Numbered from the stretch's first letter, positions 42,787 through 53,410 are shown. The stretch is 64,000 nucleotides of DNA from Chaetoceros tenuissimus (GCA_021927905.1 BLLK01000062.1:1240001-1304000); one strand, 5' to 3'. Numbers and translations are program-made. The notes: generated by a model from the letters alone, not told the origin.

Positions 42787-45026
42787 CTAGTTGGTAAATC
42801 TCTGTGGCAAAAACTTGTCGAAACTCTTCATTAAATCTGGATATCCCTTGAGTTGATCTTGAAAAGCTTTTCGACATTCGGGAACTGTGATTACTTGTGA
42901 ATGCAATCCCTTCAAATGATCCACCAATTTCAAGTATTCTGATGGACCAATTGTTTCTTTGACAGATGCTAGGAAATCCTTGGCTTCTAATCTTCTTGCT
43001 TCAGCATTTCCAATGACGTTTGTTTCCCCACCACCATTTTCAAGCCTATAAATTCACGCAAAACCCATGAACACAAGTGAAAATGAATAAAGTGATTTTC
43101 ATGTTAATCCAAACTTACCAGCTTTGATTTGTCTTTCCAACAGAATTGGTGACCGATTGGGCTGTCTCTGTCGATATATATTCCTTCATTCGTTGCTTCT
43201 CAATTGCTTGAAGCATTCTCATTGCCTGCTCCCGCTTCTTGTCTTCGTATCTTCGGAACTGATCTGGAATCTTGAATCTGTAATGATAATCAACGACATC
43301 CTTATGTTTCTTGAATGATGACATTCCATTCGCAATTACACGAATTGCACTAAAATGTCTTTTGAATCCAGCATCGTAAAGTTCCTTCTCCTCTTTCGTC
43401 CAGACATTCAAGTAAAGGTGAGGTGAAGTCTTTATTGCCTTCAGTGCATTTTCTTTATCATAAGATTTGTCATGTAGAACTTTGAATATCTGATCTACAT
43501 TGAATTCTCTTACAGTAAACTTGGACTGGAGATGCGCTTCCTCTAAATTATGAGGAACAATCCTCGTGATTTCAATCTTCTTGTCCTTCATATATTGAAT
43601 CAAGATATCCTTTGCTGAATCAAGGTATTCGTCGAGATCGACGTCATTGATCTTATCTGGAATCCAGACTGGGACTGGGGGAGCATGTTCAGCTTGACTT
43701 CTTTGTCTTGGAGTAAATGGAGGAAGTGTTGCCTGATGAGCTGGCCCAACCATAATTTTCTGATTAGCATTCCCTTCGGATTCTGGTGATGGCTTTTTAC
43801 TCAATATATCAGAGTTTTCGGAGGAACTATCACCATCACCACTAACATCATCATTTGCATCCTCTATGGATTGCGACTCCGCAACGGTATTGTCTGCTGT
43901 TTCAAGAATATCGCTTTCTGATAGGCTAGTAGTGCGCGGTCTCTTGGGTGCAGGCTCTTCACTTTGAATAGGAACACCTTGGTATGGAACGATTGTCACC
44001 TTGTTCTTTCCCTTGTTGGTACTGATGGAAATATCAAAGTTACAAGTAAAAGACCCTCCTCTAGATCGCTTCAGAGACTCACTACTGGAGGTATGACTGG
44101 AATCCTTTAAGTCCATAGTCATGTCAGGCGCACAGCGAGAAACGTGACATTTTCCAAGGATAGTGGAAATCTCATTTTCATCTTCGATCTCACCCAGTAA
44201 GAGGTCTCTAGGATGTAGATGGTTGAGAATAGTTTGCTTAGATATTCCGTCGAAAGTTCCTCGAAGACCTGCTACATCATCTTTCTGTTGAGTGCACAGC
44301 AAGAATGAAGCGGTATGAGTAATGCACATAGTTTGAAAATGAAGAAATGGGTAAATTGGGCCTACTACCGAGATCTCGTGAGATAGCAACATTTCATAAA
44401 AAGATGAGACATACCTTGTAATACCATTGAACTAGAACCTTCATTCTATTTCTTCTATCGTCGTCATGCCTCACCACATTAGAGGTTGTAGATTTGTTGT
44501 CTTTGGAATCCACCGCATCTTCTTCCCACATTGCTTTTACTTTTCCTACAAAAGGTTTCAACTTGTTCATGGCGACGTTTGCTCTATCATTAAGATCTTG
44601 ATCGCCACCACCCATGATACTTCTCGTCACTGTCGCTTTATCAAATACATCCTCTGCGGAAGTATCTCCGCTACTTAGCAAAATATTATCTCCCGTCTGA
44701 ATCAAAGCAGGGTGATCACCAACCTTCATTTCCAATTTATCGAAATATAGTCTATTTTCATCACTATTGACTCTGCCCTCTCCGACCCATTGATAGGTGG
44801 TATTTTCACTCAGTTCCACCTCCTCATCTTCTTCATCCTTGGAATATGATCTTTTCTTTGTTGGTTTTGTAGTAGCCTTTGGCGTTTTAGATTTCTTAGT
44901 AGCATCCATTTTGCGATTATTCTCTTCGGCATAAATAGTAGAGTATTCATTTGACAACAAAGTTACTTGTTTGCGGTCGCGTTTTGCCCGCTTTGGTTCC
45001 CCAGACCCCTTCTCGCTCTCGTCCAT
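42787..45026 (-). CDS. Chromatin protein with BAH domain, SANT domain and C-terminal PAH-like helix pair
   Basis: Three exons (45026-44415, 44284-43119, 43045-42787; introns 130 and 73 bp) give 678 residues. ATG at 45026 is the first in frame. After a Lys-rich NLS-like start, a BAH domain spans about 60-245 across the first intron ('YQWVGEGRV', 'ALIQTGDNILLSSGD', 'LHPRDLLLGEIEDENE', 'ILGKCHVSRC'). A SANT/Myb-like domain is near 490-545 ('LNVWTKEEKELYDAGFKRHF', 'VVDYHYRFKIPDQF'), as in ELM2-SANT corepressors. The last exon encodes 'AKDFLASVKETIGPSEYLKL' and 'FQDQLKGYPDLMKSFDKFLP', which fit the Sin3-type paired-amphipathic-helix consensus. A histone-deacetylase-linked repressor is likely (inference). 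Confidence 0.85.
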
Positions 45027-45353
45027 TTTTCTTGATTGAAGAGGATCGGTGCGCACTTGGTCAAGTTCAAAAGATTAGGGAAAAATATTGAAGTTGCTTT
45101 GAGAAAGGAAATAACACCATATGCGAATTCAATTTCATTTTAGATTTCAGTCAGATTTTGTCCATGTTGGCTAGGTGCGAAAATATGTACGTATAGTTAC
45201 AGTACTAGAGTAGATTGTATCTTCTTTCAATATTCCTTTTTCCAAAGAACAATTGTGTTTTGATACCTTTTATGCAAATGAATGGAAAGGAATGAAATTA
45301 CCAAGCACCTATACACTACCAATGATAGATGAAAACAAATATATATAGGGACA
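45027..45353. promoter_or_regulatory. Divergent promoter region, BAH-SANT gene / TERT, 327 bp
   Basis: Separates the start codons of the chromatin gene (-) and TERT (+). 'acaaatatatatagggacaatg' just before the TERT ATG is a TATA-like patch placed too close to the start codon to judge. Confidence 0.45.
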
Positions 45354-48300
45354 ATGAAGGGGAAACGAAAGGGCAGGGGGAGAAAGACTAAAGCACAATC
45401 AAAGAAGCAAAAGGCAATAGGACTCGTCTATGAAAATGATTTCAACGTTTCAAATACTGTACCTGTACAGCAAGTACTGCGTATGAAATTACATGATTCA
45501 TTCCCTATTTTATATCTTGCTGAATTTTGTAGAAGAAGATTTAACTTTCTTGCAAAGGAAAATGAACTATTTCATCAATATAACGAGTTTACTCGAGATT
45601 TTCGAAAGGGTTTTCATACAAAGGAGGAGCTGCAGTGTAATGTCATGAATGAAAGTGACTATTCAGATGCCCAACAGCAGAAATATTCAAGGAAAGATAT
45701 ACTGAAAGTCTTAGCTAGAGTTATTGTAGTCCCCCTCGATTCTGATCTCATTTCGAAAGTGGCCTATCCCAAAGTTTCACATTCACATGATGACATGGAC
45801 AATGTTCAAGAAGACAAGGATGGACCGATGAAGGCATTCAATGGCATTCAAAATTGTTACATAGCAAACAGAAAGAAACGAAAAAGGAATGAAATTTCTC
45901 AACCTTTAGAAGCGATCGTAGATGCTGTCATATCAAAATTAGTTACAGAAAAGAAGAAATATGTAAACAAGTTGAGCAATGAATACATGTACCAATGCTT
46001 TGGGAAGAATATTCTTTCGGAAGGATATCGCCTTTGTCCCATGTCCAGTCCAAGGAAGAAAAGGCATATTGGTCGAAACCAAAACTCAGTAGCACAAATG
46101 CTTGATACTCCCACTTCTTTACAATGTCAAACCATAAATTCATGTGCATCATTTGCTAGGACTTCTCCTGAAATGAAATTCTTACAAGGAATCATAGGTG
46201 ACGATGGAATTAGAGAAATACTACTAAAATGTATGGTCTTTTTTCCAGTGAAAACTTCAAAGGATGAATCGTTTTTTCGTGGAAATTATGTGCAGATTTG
46301 TGGCCCGTATCTGAACTACATGTCTCTCAAGGCGCGACCTAAGCAACCCAACATGACCTTGTTCAAGACTAATCCTGAGACAAATAAACCTCAAGGTCGA
46401 AAAGAAATTCCTGCTTCGCAAGCTATCAAAGGTAGTGAAAAATCATCAGATGATAATGTTTGGATAGTGCCGAGGTATCGTATGTTTTATGCAGATTCCT
46501 TCCAGAAGAAAATAGGTCTTCCATCAAAACATGTCTTGAATTGCCAGTCTGACTTCAATGTAAGAAAGAAGATTCTGTTGGTAGATATCATAGGTTATAC
46601 TGGCAAAACAACAAAGAGACCGTCAAAAATTTGGAAGCGCATAACTCGTGAAGGCCTCAAATTATGTGAACAAATTTTGAGAAGACACAAAAAGTGCGAT
46701 TATCATCGTCTAATTGAAAAATATTGTCCAGTTCCAAGCAATGAAATAGACTCACAAAACCCAGATTCTCTCCTTTCTCTGGATACAAAAATGCCTGACA
46801 TCATCTCATTTCTCAAGAGTGTCATTACTAAAGTCTTCCCTCTTGAGTTCTTTGGATCTTGCAATAATCTCGATACTTTTCTTGATACTGTCGTACTGCT
46901 GGTGTCGAAGAGGAAGCGAGAAGAGCTTACCATAAGAGAGATCATGAAAGGTGTCCGTATACTTCATATGAAGTGGTTATTTCAAAATGAGAGTACAAAG
47001 AAACGATCTCCCGTTGATCACCAGACAGCAATTGCACTCGCAGTCAATGTATTCAAGTGGTTGCATTCGAAATATCTAGTTCCGTTAATTCGAAGTTGTT
47101 TCTATTGCACTGATACAGAGTACACAAAAGATACTTTGGTTTACTTTCGAAAGCCCGTGTGGGCAAAAATTAGTAAATTTACCATGAGTAGTTTGCAAAA
47201 GAAACAGTTTAAAAGAGTTGATACTGTTACTCGTGACAACTTACTGAGGCAAAGCACACTAGGATTCTCTGCTCTACGTCTACTTCCAAAGTCTAATGGT
47301 GGAATGAGGCCTATCGCTTTACTCTGTAAAAAAGAGAAGGTAACTGGCTTTGATATGACTCCAAGTACAAAGAGTACAAACGAGCTTCTTCGAGAAGCAT
47401 TCCAAGTCTTGTCTTATGAACACGGTCGTGACCCTTCCTTATTTGGAGTTGGTGTCAAGGGCTTTCATGAAGTCCATTCAAGACTTTTGCAGTGTACAAA
47501 GTTAATCAAACAAGGAAAGCAACTTTACTTTGCAAGTGTTGATATCCACAAGTGTTATGATAACATCAATCAACAGCATCTCCTGCAACTGATACAAAGT
47601 ATATTCTCGAAAGAGGAATATGCGTTACAAAAGTACTTTGTCGTTCATCCGTTTGAAAATGGGCAGAATGTAAAACAAAAAGAGGTGAGACTCTGTGGAG
47701 CACCTGGGAGCATCATGAATGTAACTGAACAAGCAAGAAAGATCTCAGAAAATTTCAGTGGTGCTGTAATGTGTGATGGTGTTGATTGCCAAGTTTCACA
47801 AAGAGAAGAGTTGATGAAACTTATTACTGAACATCTAGAAAGAAACTTAATACTTGGTAAAGATGTTGGAACACCGTACCTAATGCAGCAAATGATCGGG
47901 ATACCGCAAGGTTCTATAATGTCATCGATGCTATGCAACTTCTATTATGGTGATATCGAGAGCGAAATGCTTGGAAACATCTTTGATCACTTTAGGGCTC
48001 AAGAATTCAATTTGATTAGGGTCATGGACGATTTTCTATTGGTTACTGAGAACAAAGATTTGCTCCGTAGATTTCTCACGAGTCAAGGTATGCCTAACTT
48101 AGGGGTTGTCATCAACAACGAGAAAACTAAAACAAGTTGCACATGCACACTAGCCGGAAATGAAGTTATAGAAAAAGATTTAATCTCTGTTAACGGTTCA
48201 AGCTTCTTTCGTTGGTGCGGTCTTCTCATTGATACAAAGACATTGAATGTCCGGATTGATTATGGACGATTCATTGGTAGTATACCAAAAAACAAATTAA

Positions 48301-48821
48301 ATGTCAGTAAAAGTCGAAAGGATGGAGCAACTTTAGTGACAAAGTTGAAATGGTTTGTGCGACCACGCTGCTCGCCTGTACTTTTCGACTCGAGAATCAA
48401 CTCATCGTCAACAATAGCAATCAATTTTCATCAAGCAATAATGTTTTGTGCAATCAAAACGATCCATTATCTGAATGATTTTGACCCGGATCAGAACGAA
48501 AAATTTCTTCGGAATTGTATATCAAATACTATCCTTTTTGCTTACAATCATATTTACTCCAATTTAGTGAAGGAAACAAAGCAGGGGAGACCGAACAGTG
48601 AAGTAGTTTTTGCTAATATGATTGACGAGGAAGTAGCATTATGGCTTGGATTTCAGGCATACAGACTTGTATTTCAGCGATCGAGAAGACCCATTTTTGT
48701 GAGAAGGTCTAAAGAACTTATGCAAAATCTTCAATGGTCACGGCAAAGTACAAATGTTGAGTTGAACAATATCGTAGAGAAGTCTGTGAAATCCTTTCAT
48801 CTCGAGAAGTTTCAGTTGTAG
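45354..48821 (+). CDS. TERT: Telomerase reverse transcriptase
   Basis: 1155 residues in one uninterrupted exon; ATG at 45354. A basic start (KGKRKGRGRKTKAQSKKQK) looks like an NLS. The RNA-binding region contains 'FFGSCNNLDTFLDTVVLLVS', 'REIMKGVRILHMKWL' and the telomerase-specific T motif 'CFYCTDTEYTKDTLVYFRKP'. Reverse-transcriptase motifs follow in order: 1 'LGFSALRLLPKSNGGMRPIA', A 'FASVDIHKCYDNI' (Asp about 730), B' 'GIPQGSIMSSMLCNFYYGDI', C 'RVMDDFLLVT' (Asp about 892/893), D 'NNEKTKTSC' and E 'FFRWCGLLID'. All three catalytic aspartates are present. It copies the telomerase RNA onto chromosome ends. An intronless TERT of this size is notable. Confidence 0.95.
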   Translation: MKGKRKGRGRKTKAQSKKQKAIGLVYENDFNVSNTVPVQQVLRMKLHDSFPILYLAEFCRRRFNFLAKENELFHQYNEFTRDFRKGFHTKEELQCNVMNESDYSDAQQQKYSRKDILKVLARVIVVPLDSDLISKVAYPKVSHSHDDMDNVQEDKDGPMKAFNGIQNCYIANRKKRKRNEISQPLEAIVDAVISKLVTEKKKYVNKLSNEYMYQCFGKNILSEGYRLCPMSSPRKKRHIGRNQNSVAQMLDTPTSLQCQTINSCASFARTSPEMKFLQGIIGDDGIREILLKCMVFFPVKTSKDESFFRGNYVQICGPYLNYMSLKARPKQPNMTLFKTNPETNKPQGRKEIPASQAIKGSEKSSDDNVWIVPRYRMFYADSFQKKIGLPSKHVLNCQSDFNVRKKILLVDIIGYTGKTTKRPSKIWKRITREGLKLCEQILRRHKKCDYHRLIEKYCPVPSNEIDSQNPDSLLSLDTKMPDIISFLKSVITKVFPLEFFGSCNNLDTFLDTVVLLVSKRKREELTIREIMKGVRILHMKWLFQNESTKKRSPVDHQTAIALAVNVFKWLHSKYLVPLIRSCFYCTDTEYTKDTLVYFRKPVWAKISKFTMSSLQKKQFKRVDTVTRDNLLRQSTLGFSALRLLPKSNGGMRPIALLCKKEKVTGFDMTPSTKSTNELLREAFQVLSYEHGRDPSLFGVGVKGFHEVHSRLLQCTKLIKQGKQLYFASVDIHKCYDNINQQHLLQLIQSIFSKEEYALQKYFVVHPFENGQNVKQKEVRLCGAPGSIMNVTEQARKISENFSGAVMCDGVDCQVSQREELMKLITEHLERNLILGKDVGTPYLMQQMIGIPQGSIMSSMLCNFYYGDIESEMLGNIFDHFRAQEFNLIRVMDDFLLVTENKDLLRRFLTSQGMPNLGVVINNEKTKTSCTCTLAGNEVIEKDLISVNGSSFFRWCGLLIDTKTLNVRIDYGRFIGSIPKNKLNVSKSRKDGATLVTKLKWFVRPRCSPVLFDSRINSSSTIAINFHQAIMFCAIKTIHYLNDFDPDQNEKFLRNCISNTILFAYNHIYSNLVKETKQGRPNSEVVFANMIDEEVALWLGFQAYRLVFQRSRRPIFVRRSKELMQNLQWSRQSTNVELNNIVEKSVKSFHLEKFQL

Positions 48822-48841
48822 ACTTTTCTAAAAAATATCAA

Positions 48842-49957
48842 TTATAATTGTAAAGCTTTGATTGTTTCTATAAATGCATCTTGAAGATTCCCTCCAGCTT
48901 TTCCAGGTTGTAGTTGATATCCTCCTTCTAGTCCAAACATAATTTTGACTTCATCTCCTACATGTTGTCGCAACATCTTTGTCATGGTATTATAATCTTT
49001 TGCCTGAAGACTGCAACTTGCAAGGTCATCACTGTCCAATGCATCATAGCCTGCACTCACAATGACAAGATCTGGTTTCCAGTCTGGTGATGAGCAAAAG
49101 GGTAAAACTTTCTCTGTGAACAATTCTCGAAATCCACAATGCCAACTTGACTCGGGTTGTATCGGAACAGTCATTAGGTTTTTGTATTGGCCCCTGATAC
49201 CTCGCTGCTCGCCACAATAGGGAAATGCTGGAACCTGATGAGTACTAACATATCGTATATTTTCGTAATTTTGTATAATATCTGCAGTACCTTGACCATA
49301 GTGCACATCCCAATCAACAATTGTGATCTTTTTGCATTTATCCTGCGTAGAGGCATGTACTGCTGCAGCAGCAGCAAAATTGAACAGACAAAAGCCATTA
49401 GGAAGGGTCGAAGTGGCATGGTGGCCAGGAGGACGTGTAAGAGCAAAAGAATAAGTACAAAGACCATTTAGTACTATATTCACACATTCTATCCAAGCAG
49501 CTGTTGCACGTAGGCATACATCATATGATTCAGTTGTCAAAAAGGTATCGCCTTCGTCAATATGACCTATGAAACCAAGCGAATCTTTACCTTCGTCTAT
49601 CCTTCGTTGTCGAGATGATCTACATTTTGTTTCTAAAGAGTCGACTAGTTCAGGAGAATGTATCTCTTTCAAAATTTGTTTAGCATAAATCAAGGTTTCT
49701 TCTGGAAAATGGTCTTTCGAATCTGGACATACATTTCTCAACTCCACGCTACATTGATCTGCAGATGTGAATGAAGCTAGTGCATCCACACAAACATCAA
49801 TTCTAGCAGCTTGTTCTGGATGGTATTGCATGTCGCGGTGTAAATGATTCGAAGAATCATAAATTACATGAGTTATTGATGAGAAACCTTCTACCAAAAC
49901 CAGGCAGAATAAATGAAAAAATAGTATAATAGTGGTAGAAATAAAGCTATCCTTCAT
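48842..49957 (-). CDS. Histone-deacetylase-fold enzyme with N-terminal signal peptide
   Basis: 371 residues from the ATG at 49957, single exon. The HDAC/acetoin-utilisation fold is clear: 'RPPGHHATSTLPNGFCLFN', 'IVDWDVHYGQGTADI' (zinc-ligand DxH), 'VIVSAGYDALDSDDLASCSL' (zinc Asp) and 'GLEGGYQL' with the catalytic Tyr. The sequence pattern is that of class II/bacterial HDAC-like amidohydrolases. The N terminus is unusual for an HDAC: 'ISTTIILFFHLFCLVLVEGF' is a signal peptide ending in GF-S, compatible with import into the secretory route or a diatom plastid. Plant HDA14 is a plastid example of this class. The substrate may be non-histone (acetyl-lysine or acetyl-polyamine). Its stop lies 20 bp from the TERT stop. 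Confidence 0.88.
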   Translation of the reverse strand: MKDSFISTTIILFFHLFCLVLVEGFSSITHVIYDSSNHLHRDMQYHPEQAARIDVCVDALASFTSADQCSVELRNVCPDSKDHFPEETLIYAKQILKEIHSPELVDSLETKCRSSRQRRIDEGKDSLGFIGHIDEGDTFLTTESYDVCLRATAAWIECVNIVLNGLCTYSFALTRPPGHHATSTLPNGFCLFNFAAAAAVHASTQDKCKKITIVDWDVHYGQGTADIIQNYENIRYVSTHQVPAFPYCGEQRGIRGQYKNLMTVPIQPESSWHCGFRELFTEKVLPFCSSPDWKPDLVIVSAGYDALDSDDLASCSLQAKDYNTMTKMLRQHVGDEVKIMFGLEGGYQLQPGKAGGNLQDAFIETIKALQL

Positions 49958-49989
49958 TTTCGTGTCTTTTTCATCCACCTTATCTCAAA

Positions 49990-50132
49990 TGAATGATGAT
50001 TTTTTGAATAGGGAGGGTAAAGCGAAACGAAAACCTGCTTTGTGTGATGAGAAAAGAAGAAAAAGTATCATCAACATGCTTGACAGGTCATCATCCGTTG
50101 CAAAGTCAAAAGAAGAAGGCTTGTCTATTATG
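49990..50132 (+). other. Possible first exon of the KTETF-module gene
   Basis: An ATG at 49990 opens a frame with 'KRRKSIINMLDRSSSVAKSKEEGLSIM', whose segment from I-I-N aligns with the repeat module of the following gene (for example 'IFDRLSETETISTAAQKGLI'). It starts 33 bp from the HDAC-fold start. A donor-like gtacta follows at 50133. I could not find an acceptor in matching phase, so linkage is unproven. Confidence 0.35.
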
Positions 50133-50290
50133 GTACTATTTAGTTCCGTTAAATGCTAAATTCATGCCATAATATGAAGAAAGATTCTTTCTTTCACAAA
50201 ACAACGAAAAACGAAAGCGAAAACCCAACACCACCACATGAACACCAAACTCTCCACATACATCAATTTGTAATCTACACAGAATACAAC

Positions 50291-51265
50291 ATGCGCAATA
50301 TATTTGATAGATTATCAGAAACAGAGACCATTTCCACTGCTGCCCAAAAGGGCTTGATTGATTTGAGTCCAAAGAAACCAAAGTCAAACAAAAAGACAGT
50401 AAGTTTGACGAATTGTTCCATGTAAAGACAATGCCGTTTTGAAATGAGAATCAGTGAAAGCATCTGTAGCGCCGCAAGGATTCATGATATTTGTCTCTAT
50501 ACTACTAGGATTGATGAATTCTTTGAAGTGTGCTTACGTGTTGGATCAATGAGATTTGTTTCGACCATTTAAACGTGGAATACCATACGCTTCATTCGTA
50601 TCACCTATTACCTTTCCAATCTCAACTCATTTAACATTTTCTTCTTCACTGTCAATCTCTATAGTCCAAAGATTTCTTCGAGCGTATGTCAAAGACCGAT
50701 ACTGTTGCATCAAAGGATATGAAAACAGGTAGGAGATATGTAAAGCCAATAAAACCAAAGAGTCCACCAAAAAAGACAACCACTGATTTTTTCGATAAAC
50801 TATCAAAGACGGAGACATTTGCAAGCAAAGATATGAAGGGACATGTAGAAAGAAGAAGCCCTCCCCCTGAAGCTTCGGTGGTTTCTGGAAAGAAAAAGAC
50901 AACTGTGAGTATATATCCTCCATCGATCAAAATAAGTCTGACATGATAATCTTACATCTCCAATCAATACTTCTTTTAGACTTCTGCTTTCTTTGAAAGA
51001 ATGGCAAAGACTGAAACATTTGCATCTTCAGATGTCAAGGGGAAAATTGTTCGTGAAGCTCCTAAAATGAAATCAACTAAAACAACGACGGTAAGCATCA
51101 TGAATCTATTTTATTGATCGACAAAACTTGTTATTTTCCATCACAAATGTCTAATGAATTTCAATACATCTACGAATGTAATTGAAGAACGCGTTCTTTG
51201 ATAGAATGAGTAAAACTGAGACATTCAGCTCGGCAGATATGAAAGGAAAGATTGATCGTATTTAA
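50291..51265 (+). CDS. Modular gene of repeated 'FFxRMxKTETF' exons (unknown function)
   Basis: Exons 50291-50398, 50665-50904, 50980-51090 and 51188-51265, all split in phase 0, give 178 residues; an earlier in-frame ATG at 50174 or an upstream exon is possible. Each exon carries one or two copies of a ~20-residue module: 'IFDRLSETETISTAAQKGLI', 'FFERMSKTDTVASKDMKTG', 'FFDKLSKTETFASKDMKGH', 'FFERMAKTETFASSDVKGK' and 'FFDRMSKTETFSSADMKGK'. Linkers are Lys/Pro/Thr-rich and end K-T or T-T-T at each exon border. The whole protein is basic. Repeated amphipathic FFxxM plus Ser/Thr suggests multivalent, phosphorylation-controlled binding (inference). No known family is recognised. Confidence 0.75.
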
Positions 51266-53410
51266 ACAAATCTGGGAAGCAACGAAGATATTGGGAGTAC
51301 AGTACTAAGTTAGTAAACATTTAAAAGATGTTTTTTTATGTTAGCAAGAAATCATGTTACAAAAATACTTGTTTCAGTTGTCGTTCTTGCTTTGAAGAGC
51401 AGTATTGTGCAATGATATACATGAATGGTGACTCTCGTCTTCTTTTGAAACTGTTTTCCTTTACATGAATGAGGTAGATTTGGGGTAGATTACAATGCGT
51501 AGTGGACAAAGTCTAGAAGTTGCTACGGATTGGGAAAAGTACTGTAGCATTAGAGATGTATGTATTATTGCTATGATTCATTTACGATTTTATATACGCA
51601 ACATCATGAAGAAAGGACTTCCCAAGTTTTCAACCTATGCTAATTACAGAAAGAATCGTACTGCAATAACCACCATGTATTCAATTACCCTTTCGTCAGA
51701 GAAAATAACATCATCTTCAGAGTTAGTGTGTGAATAGTTTAGGTCCAACCTTCTCCCGAAGAGTTTCTTCACTTGAATTTGATGAATGATTCCGTTGAAA
51801 ATGAAATTATGTCTCTATTATGTCTTCTTCAATCTTTCATTCCATCTGAATCATTTCCAGTCGTTCTGACTAAGCATTGAAAGAATATGATGGAGGTGAA
51901 AATGCAATCAAAGTCTATCATCCATATACCGTAATGATGAAATTGATTAAGGGAGTATGAATGAATCCTGGGGGCTGGTTTACGTGTGACCCAAGGGACT
52001 GAGAAGTATGTCAAGAAAAGATCTTACTCGTAGTGGTTGCAGGAATTTGACAAGAGCAATGAATCTCGAGTACTGAGAATGAAGCTCTGTTCATAGGTAC
52101 AATCCAATCATGAGCTTTAAGATCGCGTATTGGAGATTGGTCAAATCATTAGTGATGTTGATTGTTTCTAATCGTCGGAGATGGTTAAAAAAGCAATAAG
52201 TGCCCCAAATAGGCATGGTGAGAGTAGGGGACTGAATTACTATGCAATAGAATTTGTCATTGTTGTTGAGGACCAAGGTATGATGAACAACATGAAAACT
52301 ACAGGCAAGTGAGATAAAATCAGAGTGAGACATTATTCTTTGGAAAAGAATAGATAGAGTGAATTTTGCAAATAACCCTTTGGGATTAAGCTGTCAGTAC
52401 ATTTCTGCTTGCTTTCAGTACAATCAGTGGTTAAAATGAAAGAAGTGCAAGGGATAAATGCTAATATACAAAAGAATGACTGTGCCTTGAACATCTCTCC
52501 TTTAGTTTTAATCATGTCGTTAAATTTTTGTTCTACAAGCTGTCTCTTTGGAACTGAACTATGTAAATATTTCGAGTGAATTCTTTGAGTCTCTTGGTTA
52601 AGAAGTCCACCAACACCTACATAAAAATATCAAAGGCTGTACCAACGCCATGTAACAGTATTCGTTGGCACTAATAGAACTTGCAGTAAGTCTCGAATAA
52701 ATAACTCGATTTATAAAGTATAAGGGTTACAAACCCATCATACCTCAGTCAAAAATTTCAATTAACTTTTCTCCCCAACATCAGAGCAACTTCAAGTAGA
52801 TATTTGATCTACAATGTCTATTAAAATAGACTGACCGATTCTCTAGAATCGAAGACTATTCATTTTAAGTGGAACATGTGCTTCCTTGGTCAAACCACTC
52901 CCCTTCTTTAGATATTGTTTCTTCTCAATCTTTACTTTCGAAACGCTGTTACTAATCTCATCCATAGAAGTTGCCTCTCGACCGAGAACAGTGCGCTTCT
53001 TAAAGCCAAGTTTCTTCCTCAGTCCTTCTGGCAGTGCTGTCCTTGGATTTTTTTGACGTTGCACTTGTGTATCGAGGTCAGACCCCCAAGTGCAATTGAG
53101 TCCACTTGCGCTTACGCCATAGCAACCTCTTTTGTGATAATTATGAGCATCAAATTATAAATTTATCTTGATTGCAAAATGTTTGGACTACTTTCACTTA
53201 CCCAATCCGCTTAGACATTATCCAGGACTGCTGTTGTTAGACGATGATAAGAAAAGTAAAGTAAAGTAAAGTGAGTTTGAATAGAAACAATTATCTTACA
53301 AACTTTCTTTCTCTTCGCTAAGTCCCTTCCCCAATCGACACATTTTGTTACTGATGTCTCTGGTGACGTCTCTACAACCTCTTCCTACATTTCATTTTTG
53401 AAAAAACACA
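51266..53410. other. Gene-poor region, 2.1 kb
   Basis: AT-rich with stops in all frames and no recognised element. It includes an 80-codon frame at 51495 without coding character, a possible small minus-strand frame at 52843-53064, and a short agtaa pentanucleotide repeat at about 53252-53272. The last part should hold the promoter of the gene starting at 53411. Confidence 0.45.
52843..53064 (-). CDS. Possible small basic protein or terminal exon
   Basis: A minus-strand frame with coding-like composition ('NPRTALPEGLRKKLGFKKRT', then Lys-rich). It lacks an upstream ATG in frame (the frame stays open upstream to about 53150 before a stop), so if real it would be a last exon or start at an internal Met. 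No family recognised. Confidence 0.25.
   Translation of the reverse strand: MQRQKNPRTALPEGLRKKLGFKKRTVLGREATSMDEISNSVSKVKIEKKQYLKKGSGLTKEAHVPLKMNSLRF

Noticed and set aside
45354-48821. Reading the 1155-residue RT as a retroelement protein
   Set aside because: The T motif, order of RT motifs and absence of endonuclease or integrase fit TERT, and it sits among host genes without repeats.
51495-51737. 80-codon frame in the 2.1 kb gene-poor region
   Set aside because: Random-looking composition and no related sequence in the window.
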